From Diphasiastrum complanatum (Eukaryota > Streptophyta > Lycopodiopsida > Lycopodiales > Lycopodiaceae), in the NCBI GenBank assembly GCA_029204225.1, contig CM055105.1, forward strand, positions 14,349,221 through 14,413,220: DNA of 64,000 bases. The letters run 5' to 3'. The translations under genes were made by a program, and so were the position numbers. The first letter of the stretch is position 1. Every line of letters begins with the position of its first letter. Of the stretch, positions 22,533 through 33,170 are shown piece after piece. Under the pieces are notes generated by a model. It made no database searches. It had not been told where the DNA came from and worked only from the letters and a program-made list of their open reading frames with translations.

Positions 22533-24636
22533 ATGATGGCGAGGAACAAATCCACCTCCCATGCCATAACTACTGTACAGCCATCCCATTCCCGTGTTTC
22601 CCCTGGTACTGGCCGTAGGCATGGCAGGAAGCAGGTCTGGTTGAGGGAGATCAAAAAACTCCAGAGATCAACTGAATTGTTGATTCCTAGAGCTCCTTTC
22701 GGCCCATCTGTTCGGAATGTCACTCTGTCACTTGGGCTGAATGTTCGTTTTGTCGTGACAACCATGCAGGCGTTATAGGAGGGTGCTGCAGAAGATTTTC
22801 TATCCCAATTTTTTGAAGATACTTGTCTTTTGGCAGTGCATGGTAAGCGTGTCACCATCATGCCAAAGGATTTCGTCATTGTCAAAAGGCTTCAGGACAG
22901 ATATTCTGGTCTGCATGTTGATAATGCCAAGACCTCCGGAGACCTGCCTCTAGATAGAACCGACGTGCCTACTACCTCTAGGAGGAAGAGAAAGCAGCCT
23001 GTCCCCAAGAAGGCTGAATCTCGAAGGCCAACTGCTTCCCTTCCTCCTAGACATATCCTGGCCAAGAGACCCCGTGTCTTCCTGAGCTCTAAGTCAGATG
23101 CTGGAGAATCTGACTCAGATCGAGAATCTTCACCCCTTCCTCCTCCTGTTAATCGTCTAGCTCCTCAGCAGGTTGCATCACCAAAAGTGTTGATTATCCA
23201 AGAGGAGCTAGACAAAATAACAGAGAAATCTGTAAATATTGTTTCCACTTCTGCTTCTGCTCCTGTACATAATCTTTTTGTGAGAATTCCATACGATCCA
23301 TCCCAAGTTTTTTTTTATTCTGAACATTATAATCAATACGAGACCTACCTAGCTAGCAAAATTGATCCTCTCGGTAACTTTTCTGATTTTTTTCTTCCAG
23401 ATGTAGAAGTTTTAGACTAAGTCCCAAATTTTGTGCCGAGCTAAAAGATAAGACCTCAGAAATTTCAGATGTAATAGTGGAGGCTGGAGTTTCTTTTTTG
23501 CAGAATAGTATTAGTTTCAATTTTCATGGTACAGTTTTTGTAGTTACTCCATTTTTCATGGGAGCGGTAAAGGCGAAAGAAGCCAATTTTGAGAAGGCTT
23601 GTATTTTATCAAGTGCAGTCCTATGGTGAAATTCTATTTGATTCCATATGAAAATAAGTAAGAATTGCTCTTTTGTTTTTGTTGCTTTAATCTGGATTGT
23701 TGCATGCTTCATTGCTTTAATAAGAACGAAATTTTTTCATAAATATGAAGTTATCGATATTTGTATTTTGGTTGTTGCAGTCGGCATTGGAGCCTGAACA
23801 TTCTTTTTGTAAAGATAATTAAGAAGGGAGTATCAAATTTTCTATGTGTAAAATTAAACTCAACTGCAAATACACATAGAGAATTTGATTCTCTACTTCA
23901 TGATGTCGTTCGGGATATACCGACAACGACAACTTCAATTGGAGAGATAACCATTAAATCTCTCAAGGTATATTCAATTTATCTCTGATATGCATGTATT
24001 CCTTTGTTAATTTAAATGTATCGTCATAGCATAAATAAAATTTCTATCATAATATTACTAATTTTTGTTCTATATATGCACTGTGTACAACAAAAAGACG
24101 TTTTTAGTTGTGCATGGTTCGTCTTGTACAATACGGACCTATTTTTTGAATGGTATAATTTACAAATGGATGTTGATATTGAAAAGGTAATATTCTATTC
24201 ATTTGTAGCTCATTTCATTCTGATTCATATTTTATTACTATCATTGTTTTTAATTTGCTGTTTCTCGTGTTTTGTGATGACAGTTCACTCTTGAGCCGTA
24301 TACTCCTGATGATGTATATAGATTTCGACAAGAGTTGATCAGAACCTATGCCCAGTACGGTGTAAGCGTTGCACTTGCAATGGAGCTTCAAAAGGTAGCT
24401 GCTCCTGTCTTAACAGCCTTTCAGGTTGTTCAGGATGCAGATCTTATTTTATATGATAAAAAAGGAATAAAGTCTTTCCTAATACAGAGGAAGGCAATTT
24501 TGTAGCAGATATTCCACTTGTCTTAAAAGACATTGAGGCCCTTCCCGAAATAGAGGAGGGCGAGATTATAGAAGGAGTTGTTGCCTTATCAGTTCCTATT
24601 ACTAATATAGAAAATATAAAAAAATTGATTGAATAG
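22533..24636 (+). pseudogene. Gene F: histone H3-like protein with long spliced tail
   Basis: From ATG 22533 the frame gives a short basic N-terminus, then a histone H3 fold: WLREIKKLQRSTELLIP (alpha-N), LNVRFVVTTMQAL (alpha-1/2), EDFLSQFFEDTCLLAVHGKR (alpha-2/3) and RVTIMPKDF (H3 loop 2). Loop 1 has canonical H3 length, so it is not a typical CENH3. An in-frame TAG at 22776-22778 interrupts alpha-2. The frame then continues to 23420 with a basic linker (RRKRKQPVPKKAESRRP) and an acidic stretch. A shift at about 23413 opens a further 70 codons to gtgaaa at 23626. Later exons are 23781-23967, 24108-24186 and 24284-24636, with another shift near 24460, and the acidic C-terminus ends ENIKKLIE. 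The phase between exons 2 and 3 does not fit perfectly. Role unknown; it is probably nuclear and chromatin-associated. In this copy it is broken, unless readthrough occurs. Confidence 0.7.
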
Positions 24637-24837
24637 AGATCTATTTGTAAATAGAGAGACATAAAAAAAAAAAAGATACAATCATTTTACTTGTAAACAA
24701 CCCGTTTATGGGTCTTTTTTATTGATATCACAATAGATTCTTACAATCAGCTTTGTCCATAGTCTAATACTGGAAGGCAATTTTTCTATAATGATAAAAA
24801 GACATCATGATTGGCATGTATTTGCTGATAGTGAATC
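24637..24837. other. Convergent intergenic spacer between genes F and D
   Basis: About 200 bp separates the facing stops of F and D. It is AT-rich with AATAGATT-type stretches that could serve polyadenylation on both strands. The equivalent spacers at 15264-15504 and 61251-61567 are of similar size. Confidence 0.5.
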
Positions 24838-26193
24838 TCAATGTTCTTCCATAAGTTGGATTGTTTCGCCAACATCTCTGTATTTGATCTCGAGCTCATG
24901 TCTTTTATGTACCTACATAAAACTAATACAAAGTTAGTTAGAATTAGTGTAGAGTTTGTATTAGGAAGTTTTGATTGAAACTATTCATAAAAGATCGAAT
25001 GTTTACAGTTACTTACAAGTTTACTATTGAAAATGAATCTGAAGTCTGAAAGTACATCATCTTGTAGGAGCAATAGTTCCCGTCGAATGTAGTTTAGACT
25101 CCAATCTTCTTCCACCTCAACACATGTCAAATTGTATATAATTTCAATATTTTTTCGTTTTGAATGTCCACTGGCTTCCAAGTCTTGATCGAGTGGCACC
25201 CATTTACCTTTATTTTTTTTTCATTTTTGATAACGGAAGCATAAGCTCAACATTTGTTTTTCAACTTGATAATGAAAGCACACGGAAGACATTTTAATTC
25301 TATATTCAATTTCTCCATCTGATCTTTTGTCCCAGCCTTCATCCATAAGTTCAGATAATAAACTATCTGATAAATTTTTGCATACAAACATCGTTGGGGC
25401 TTTGTGTACATTGACACTTGAAAATAAATCCACAAATATATTCAAGGAGATAAACCAACTCAATTTAACTGTTTTTGATCCCGTGTTCATTTTTAATAGA
25501 TTTTTTACATCATTATATATCTTGCAACAAAATGATTCTGAAACTGTAGTATCTGGTGCAATCCATTCATCACTTTCAAAACTAGGTAATGGAATTGGTA
25601 TTGTATGTCCAAAATTTTCTTTTGTATCAGGAATGTACATTGATTAATAAAAAAAGATCTCACTATCAACTAGATCTTTTGCAGTTCTACCTCGATATCG
25701 CAGTTGTCCAATATCAGTGTGAATAACATCTAACACACTTGCTAAAGATCCACTCGACTCCCATTCATTCATGTTGGATGGATAATAATCTGCAAGAGAA
25801 AAATGATCAGATGGGCAAGTTTACTATTAGATATTTATGAATGACAAAAATCAAACTATCAAAAATATCAATACTCACAGTTGGTTTTTTTGTGATCTTG
25901 ACGGTTGAATCCTTGCACATTTATCTCTGAATGCATATATACATGTTGGACTAGAATTTCAGAAATAGATTTTTCTCCTGATGATGTTCTGAAATCCAAA
26001 ATTCTGGCATTCCAATAAGATCGAAATGATAGTTTTGACCTTTTTCTTTCTCGAAATGCTCCTCTTGATGATGAATGCATCAAAACCCAAGAGTTTTTTA
26101 ATATTTTCTTGGCACCCATAATCCATTATGATATGTCTCGTTGAATAGAAGCATAGAGTCGATTGAGGAGCACGGCTTCCTTGATGGTGCCAT
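24838..26193 (-). pseudogene. Gene D: unknown spliced nuclear-type protein, convergent with F
   Basis: Start is ATG 26191-26193 (MAPSRKPCSSIDSMLLFNE), conserved in both other copies. A frame change near 26120 leads to KNSWVLMHSSSRG, YWNARILDF and SISEILVQHVYMHSEINVQGFN. Exon 1 ends at 25879 before gtgagt, and exon 2 runs 25789-25017 (YYPSNMNEWES, LASVLDVIHTDIGQLRYRGR, WVPLDQDLEASG, DWSLNYIRREL). Exon 3 is 24912-24838 (VHKRHELEIKYRDVGE..., stop TGA). Exon 2 contains TAA at 25644-25646, where the 44.5-kb copy has GAA, and TGA at 25221-25223. The protein would be about 420 residues. The W-V/YW-ARIL pattern vaguely recalls SH3- or BAH-like chromatin modules, but I could not assign a family. Conserved introns and peptides in three copies show it was a real gene. 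Confidence 0.65.
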
Positions 26194-26488
26194 TTGTAAT
26201 TTGCATGCAAAAATCTGAAACAATGAACTATGAATCTAAAAATTTTCGTAGACAAAAAGCCATGAATCTGAAAAAAAGTGTTGGCAAAAATTTGAAACAT
26301 TGATCTACTTGGCGTCACAAATTGACTCTAGTTAACCCTGTTAACCATGGTTTGACAATGCATATACATTAAGGGTACATCAATTTTCTCATCTCAACCA
26401 TCTATCATATTCATTTTCTATATTTTTGGGTCTCTTCAAACAGTGATGAGCTGGAAGGGCAAGCCTCATCAACCAATAGCATTTCCAC

Positions 26489-26592
26489 ATGCTGCCCAAC
26501 GAAACATCAATATATTTAAAAAGTTTTTATTTTATTTATATTTGAAAAATTCTACGTTACGTGGAAACCCCGAAGCTAAGGTTTCAATTGGT
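26489..26592 (-). promoter_or_regulatory. Conserved upstream block of gene D
   Basis: On the minus strand, CCAAT (26587-26591) is followed by CCACGTAACGTAG (26552-26564) and CGTTGGGCAGCATG (about 26487-26500). This is the same order as in the other D-type copies. It lies about 300 bp upstream of the start codon. Confidence 0.5.
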
Positions 26593-26599
26593 CCACATG

Positions 26600-27421
26600 G
26601 CAACGAAAATAAGAAAAAAAATAAAAAAACATCTTTTTCAAAGGCCCTCGTCGGGCTTTAAGTTTCTCTAATGAGTAGAGAATGTCATAGCAAGGGCATG
26701 TGAAATTGTGAGCATTGAGATAATTATTGTACACTTCCTACGTATTTTTGTTTATAACGCAAAATCTTTTGGAATGGGTCAAAATCCTAAAAAAGAATAA
26801 CCATTTTTCAGTTTTCTAATGTTTGCCCAAAAACATGTTTTTTCACGAAAAAATTCTCATAAATCACAAACAAAACTTTGCAAAAAATATGCATCTTGAC
26901 AAAAAAAAAATTTCAATACACCATGTCCAAAAAAATCAAAATTACTAATATAATCTAAAACATTGAAAATGTCCAACTGACTAAAATGCACAAATGTTTA
27001 TGGTGTTTTAATAGTCTAAATTGACTTTCATGAAAAAAAAACTTGTAGAATACATTTGATGCTAGTTATGCTAAAGCCACAAATTTTGAAACCACTGAAA
27101 ATAATTTGTATATATATATTTTTTACAATTCAAATTCCGAAGAATTTTTTACTAACCCCTCTCAAGTCAGTCCTTGAAATATCACCAAGACTCATTTTCA
27201 ACTATCAAAGTTGATGACTAATCTTTCTCGTTATAAGAGTCAGCATCCCATGTTGACAAAAAAATTGTATATTGTGGCTTTGCTACGTTAATGCCTAGTC
27301 AAAGATTATGGTTGTGCACTTAACCCAAGACGTCTTTGAAAAATATATATTGTTGATTTTCATAAATGGTTTGTTATTGTCAACTTGAAATTAAATGCAA
27401 GTATATCCATATCTTGGAGAT
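26600..27421. other. Non-coding AT-rich stretch
   Basis: The first 90 bp still match the inserted core at 45890-45960 (CATCTTTTTCAAAGGCC and following). Beyond that I see no gene, only AT-rich sequence with homopurine runs. Confidence 0.35.
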
Positions 27422-27730
27422 TTAAATTATCAACTCTTGGTTGATCTTTTGTTGTTCACGCTTCATCTTGCATTTTGGATCTAATTGTAACATTTGTAAC
27501 TCGTACCTTTCCAAAAATACATTCTTTGAAGTGGAACACACACGTACAATTCTTGACAACATGTCGTCACTCTGAATGAAGCCAACCACTTTAGCAATCC
27601 AAAATGAATGATTTTCGCTATTTTCTGAAGCTAAAAGTGTAGTAAGACTCCCAACGTTTATTTCATTGAAGTTACAAGACCATTTAGCATTGGAAGCGTT
27701 TACAATTAGGTGATTTTTTCTATAACCCAA
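27422..27730 (-). CDS. Unassigned ORF, possible upstream exon of a D-like protein
   Basis: A 102-codon minus-strand frame with NHSFWIAKVVGFIQSDDML and VFLERYELQMLQLDPKCK, ending in a basic tail. The FWIAKV pattern resembles small SH3/BAH-like modules often found in transposon proteins, and the arrangement recalls YWNARILDF of gene D. It lies 1.2 kb upstream of gene D on the same strand and could be a separate gene remnant or a lost first exon. No relative was found elsewhere in the window. Confidence 0.25.
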   Translation of the reverse strand: MGYRKNHLIVNASNAKWSCNFNEINVGSLTTLLASENSENHSFWIAKVVGFIQSDDMLSRIVRVCSTSKNVFLERYELQMLQLDPKCKMKREQQKINQELII

Positions 27731-27852
27731 ATAAATTCATGTTGTTTGTTTTGTAGAAGGATTAAAATTTAGATTGTTGTAAAATAACAGAGGAATCGAC
27801 TACCATTGTAGGAATTCAAGTTCTAAATGGGTATTGAAACTCTTCAGACGAC

Positions 27853-27953
27853 CGGGGACAATGCTGGCGCCGGAAATAAAGCTTATAAAGGTAGATTTAC
27901 AACATCCACCCCACCTTTATAAAATCTGATGTCCTCATCAGATGTCAGATGTC
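27853..27953 (-). mobile_element. Inverted L fragment: LTR start and polypurine tract
   Basis: The reverse complement reads polypurine tract AAAGGTGGGGTGGA then TGTTGTAAATC, the start of an L LTR (27904 leftward to 27853), cut after about 50 bp. It directly abuts a direct L LTR. Confidence 0.7.
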
Positions 27954-28816
27954 ACCAATACTATAGGGGAGTGCGGGTTGCGAGCTACAATCAAGTCTCA
28001 GCCTCCCTTGCTGTAATGTTGTCATGGCACTCGCCTTGGCATGCCAGCTCCCCGGAGACTAGGGTAGGTCACACACTTGAAATGTAACCTTCTCAGATTT
28101 ATCAATAAAGTGGGATTTTTCTCAAACTGACTCTAATTACCTTCTGGGTTTCAGTTTTTGGTAAAAGCGCCAGTTGTAAGGCCGCTTCAAAATTTTTTAA
28201 GTTGGCACATAGCTGAGGGTCGTTTTCCGGGATGCTCGAGGTATCCTGTCGGGACCATTCGGTCTGTGGCGCTGGCAGTATGCTGTCAGGACCATTTGGT
28301 CCAAGAACTGGTTGTCTCCATATCTGTCGCGGCTTGTAGTTCTGAGTGTTCCTTGCATGAACATGAATGGGTTAAGCTCTTGGGGAACAAGATCTAACCT
28401 GTCGGCTGAGTTGGATGGCTTGCTTGGGTGGAAGTTACCTGTTTATGGCTGTCCAGTCTGGCGTGGTGCCAGGTTGGCTTGCAGCACTCGTGACGAAGCT
28501 TTCAGTTGGTTAAGTCTGATGTAAGTCAGAACGCTTGCTTGGATTGGATGTTACTCGTTTGTAACGAAGCTTCGAGTTGGTTAAGTTTGATGTATGTCGG
28601 GCGGCTTGCTTGGAGGGAAGTCACCCACATCGGGACCCCCGATCTGGCACGGCGCCAGGTTTATCTCAATGTTGGTTTTCGGAACTTCAACTTGATTAAG
28701 TCTAATCGTTGTTGGTGAGTTGGCTGCTTGTATGGCAAGGGGGTTTGGATGGCAAGAGTCGAAGGCTAGAAAGCTAAGTCGTGATTCTCGGCTCCCTTTG
28801 CGATGCCTGCGCTACA
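27954..28816 (+). mobile_element. Family L LTR, 5'-truncated
   Basis: Starts inside the LTR at CACCAATACTATAGGGG and ends GCGCTACA, followed by the primer site at 28819-28831. It is the first of the L LTRs in the 28-41 kb direct array. Confidence 0.8.
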
Positions 28817-28831
28817 TGTGGTATCAGAGCC

Positions 28832-29909
28832 GACTGGCCGGTCAGCTATGCGGATCTCAAGGAAATGGCCACTATTTGGGGTTCATCAAGACAACTGTTG
28901 TGCAAGGTGTTGCCCACAGTGTAAGCACGGGTGCATCCACGATCGGGGTGGTCGGCAGAACGGGGGACTTGATGAGTCAAGGTGCTGCCCTTGAGGTGTA
29001 AGCACGGTCAGTTCTCACGGTTTGGGCCTGGTGCTGTCTGCACGTAGGACAGATGATGCAGTGTGCTGCCATTAGTTTGGTGTAGGCACAGTCTATGCCT
29101 TGTGGGGTGCGGGGTGACACATTCGAACTATACGGGTTAACCATTGATATAGAGATTCTACTCGAATTCGGGTGTAAAGCACGGGTGGTTAGCTGCCGCT
29201 GCGGGATAGCTGCCGATCATTTAGCTATAAGGTCTATCGACCGAAAAGTGGTGGGGCGTGACTGAGGCAATGTGCTGCTTAATGGTGAAAGCACAAATAG
29301 TTGGAGGGGTGTCCTATGTGGGCTGATTCTGTGATCAATTTGTGTGGTCGCAGCCAGGCAAAGGTCCGTTGGCAGGACCATGTCAAAGGGGGACCTTGTC
29401 TTTCTTACTTGTTAGTAAACCTGCCTGAGTGTCTTACTTCTATGTATTCGTGGTGAGTCTTAGTACTCATGCATATGAGTACACTGGCTTGTGGTATGTG
29501 TAAGGTAGTTGATCAATGAAGGAACTGTGAAAGTTGAGTCTTGCATGAGAGACTTGGTATTTTGAACGGATGCTAAGGGACAGTTCGCATTGAGATCCGA
29601 CTAGTGCAAACTCTGGGTGCATGTGTCTGATTCAAAGAGAGCTACTTGAAGCCAGCTCGATGTACACTTATTGTTTTGACTGTGAGACAACTTACCAGTG
29701 TTGGAATTGTGAATTCAAGTTTTGCACGATGGACATGGTGCTTCAAACAAACGCGAAGAGATAGTTCGTATGCGGATCAAACTGGTGCGACCCTTTGGCT
29801 CTCCACGAGGTCAATGGTTACATTTGGGCTGATTCAAAGAGATACTTCAAGCTAAGTGAGAGGTGCATTGCGGAGTGAGAGGTGCATTGCGGAGTACTCA
29901 ATCTTTGCC
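28832..29909 (+). mobile_element. Family L internal region, 3'-deleted
   Basis: Internal L sequence that stops at about 29909 and jumps straight into the middle of the next LTR. The last half of the internal region, the polypurine tract and the LTR start are missing. Confidence 0.75.
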
Positions 29910-30827
29910 AGCCTGGATAGATTTCTTGCTATGAGGGGGGGTGCCGAATCCCACCAATACTATTGGAGAGTGCGAGTTGCGACTCAGGGCGAGATCCAAC
30001 CAAGTCTCAGCCTCCCTTGCTGTAATGTTGTCCTGGCACTCGCCTTGGCATGCCAGCTCCCCGGAGACTAGGGTAGGTGACACACTTGAAATGTAACCTT
30101 CTCAGATTTATCATTAAAGTGGGATTTTTCCTCAAACTGACTCTGATTACCTTCTGGGTTTCAGTGTTCGGTAAAAGCGCCAATTGTAAGGCCGCTTCAA
30201 ATTTTTTTAAGCTGGCTCATAGCTGAGGGTGGTATCCCGGGATGCCAGCGGTATGCCGTCGGGACCATTCGGTCCGTGGCGCCAGCGGTATGCTGTCGGG
30301 ACCATTTGGTACAAGAATTGGTTGTCTCCATATCTGTCGCGGCTTGTGGGTCTGAGAATTCCTTGCATGAACGTGAATGGGTTAAGCTCCTGGGGAATGG
30401 GCTCAAACCTGTCGGCTGAGTTGGATGGCTTGCTTGGGTGGAAGTTACCTGTTTATGGCTGTCCAGTCTGGCGTGGCGCCAGGTTGGCTTCCAGCGCTCG
30501 TGACAAAGCTTTCAGTTGGTTAAGTCTGATGTAAGTCAGGCTGCTTGCTTGGAATGGATGTTACTCGTTTGTAATGAAGCTTCGAGCTGGTTAAGTTTGA
30601 TGTACGTCGGGCGGCTTGTTTGGAGGGAAGTCACCCACATCGGGACCCCCGATTTGGCATGGTGCCAGGTTGGATCTCAATGTTGGTTTTCGAAACTTCA
30701 AGTAGGTCAAGTCTGATCGTTGTTGGCGAGTTGGCTGCTTGTATGGCTAGTGGGTTTGGATGGCAAGAGTCGAAGGCTGGAAAGCTAAGTCATGGTTCCC
30801 GGCTCCCTTTCAGATGCCTGCGTTACA
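29910..30827 (+). mobile_element. Family L LTR, 5'-truncated
   Basis: Begins at GCCTGGATAGA inside the LTR and ends GCGTTACA at 30827, with a primer site at 30830-30842. Confidence 0.75.
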
Positions 30828-30842
30828 TGTGGTATCAGAGCC

Positions 30843-32829
30843 GACTGGCCGGTCAGCTATGGGGATCTCACGCAAATGGCCACTATTTGGGGTTCATCAA
30901 GACAATTGTTGTGCAAGGTGCGGCCCATAGTGTAAGTATGGGTGCATCCACGATCGGGGTGGTCGGCAGAACGGGGGACTTGATGAGTCAAGGTGCTGCC
31001 CTTGAGGTGTAAGCACGATTAGTTCTCGCGGTTTGGGCCTGGTGCTGTCTGCACGTGGGACACATGAGGCAGTGTGCTGCCATTAGGTTGGTGTAAGCAC
31101 AGTCTGTGCCTTGTGGGGTGCGGGGTGACACATTTGAACTTTACGGGTTAACCATTGATATAGAGATGCTGCTCGAATTCGGGTGTAAAGCACGGGTGGT
31201 TAGCTGCCGCTGCGGGATAGCTGCCGATCCTTTAGCTATAAGGGCTATCGACCGAAAAGTGGTGGGGCGTGACTGAGGCAATGTGCTGCTTAATGGTGAA
31301 AGCATGGATAGTTGGAGGGGTGTCCTATGTGGGCTGATTCTGTGATCAATTTGTGTGGTCGCAGCCAGGCAAAGGTCCGTTGGCAGGACCATCTCAAAGG
31401 GGGACCTTGTCTTTCTTACTTGTTAGTAAACCTGCCTGAGTGTCTTACTTGTATGTATTCGTGTTGAGTCTTAGTACTTGTGCTTTGCCTGGTTTGCATG
31501 ATTGCTTGTGATACAAGGAGCTGATGGCTCGAGAAGGAACCTTTCTTTTGAAGGCTGATACCATCAAACAAAGAGGACTACAGAATCGAGTACTCGCACG
31601 TGAACGACAACGAATGCATGGATGGCTAGCTTGTTTCTTGGGTTAGTTTCATTTGCGACAACGCCCACCAGACGCAAGCAGGAAGTCAAAAGTTGGAAAG
31701 GGCAATTTCAGGGGAGATCTTCTATGGATCAGTTGGTCTTCATTTTGGGACGGCCACCTTCGGAACTGAAACTCACTGAGCATGGGTGATATCCAGTATC
31801 AGTTGGGTTTTTGTCCTCAAAGTGGAAAGACTCGGATCCTCTTCAGAGATTGGCAACAAGTTGGATCGAACCATAATCCTAGCAGATGGGAAGCAAAGTG
31901 TTGGAAACGCTTCTTGTCCGAAGAACTCTACTCTAAGTCCGATCAGCTGATTCTATAAGTGGAGGGAAACTATCACACACACCTCTCCCTTGGGGAAAAT
32001 TTTGAATGAAAGTTGATCAAAACGGGGGCAAATTCAAGGTGACCTAGCCATACTCACACGAGAAGACTGGCGAACTTTGCACCTAATAAGTTGACAAGTT
32101 TTTGTTGTGGAAAGAAAAGCTTGTTATAGGCTTTCTTTGGACCAGCAATGAGGAAACATATGAGTACACTGGCTTGTGTTACGTGTAAGGCAGCTGATCA
32201 ATGAAGGAACTGTGAAAATTGAGTCTTGCATGAGAGATTTGGTATTTCGAACAGACGCTAAGGGACAGTTCGTATCGAGATCGGACTAGTGCAAACTCTA
32301 GGTCCATGTGTCTGATTCAAATAGAGCTACTTGAAGCCAAGCTCGATGTACACTTCTTGTTTTGACTGTGAGGCAACTGACCAGCGATGGAATTGTAAAA
32401 GTCAAGTTCTGCTTCAAACAGACGCGAAGAGATAGTTCGTATGCGGATCAAACTGGTGCAACCCTTTGGCTCTCGAGGTCAATGGTTACATTTGGGCTGA
32501 TTCAAAGAGCTACTTCAAGCTAAGTGAGTACTCAATCTTTGCGTACCTTTAAGAGCCAAGAAGGGAAAGTATCAAGATTAGGCTGGGACAAGGAGAGAAA
32601 TCAAGGTGCAGAAGCAACAAGTCACGGAGTGGACCATAGAGTGGGCAATCAAACGATAAATCCTTTGGCTCAGGGAGCCTTGATGCCTGCGAGAAACTAA
32701 TCAAATATGGAGCTCAGGGAGCTCAACACAAAGTGCATCAAGGACAAATTAGGAGCTTAAAGGAGTTCCTAAGTAAAAAAGTCAGAAGCGACAGGGGCGA
32801 ACATTTCACAGAAAGGCCTCTATCACCAG
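30843..32829 (+). mobile_element. Family L internal region
   Basis: Nearly full-length internal region, ending in a CACCAG / TTGTAAAGC junction where the polypurine tract has been lost. Confidence 0.75.
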
Positions 32830-33155
32830 TTGTAAAGCTACCTTTAGAAAAGTCTGATGTAAGTCAGGCCGCTTGCTTGGAATGGATGTTACTCGGTTGT
32901 AACGGAGCTTCGAGTTGGTTATGTTTGATTTACGTCGGGCGGCTTGCTTGGGGGGAAGTCACCCACATCGGGATCCCTGATCTGGCATGGCGCCAGGTTC
33001 GATTTCAATGTTGGTTTTTGCAACTTCAAGTTGGTCAAGTCTGATCGTTGTTGGTGAGTTGGCTGCTTCTATGGCTAGTGGGTTTGGATGGCAAGAGTTA
33101 AAGGCTGGGAAGCTAAGTCGTGGTTCCCGGCTCCCTTTGGGATGCCCGCGCTACA
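32830..33155 (+). mobile_element. Family L LTR with large internal deletion
   Basis: Only the first 17 bp (TTGTAAAGCTACCTTTA) and the last 310 bp of the LTR remain. The primer site follows at 33158-33170. Confidence 0.7.
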
Positions 33156-33170
33156 TGTGGTATCAGAGCC

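Noticed and set aside
22533-22930. Calling the H3-like gene a CENH3
   Set aside because: Some residues resemble CENH3 (ELLIP.APF), but loop 1 is not lengthened and the long C-terminal tail is unlike CENH3, so only an H3-like fold is claimed.
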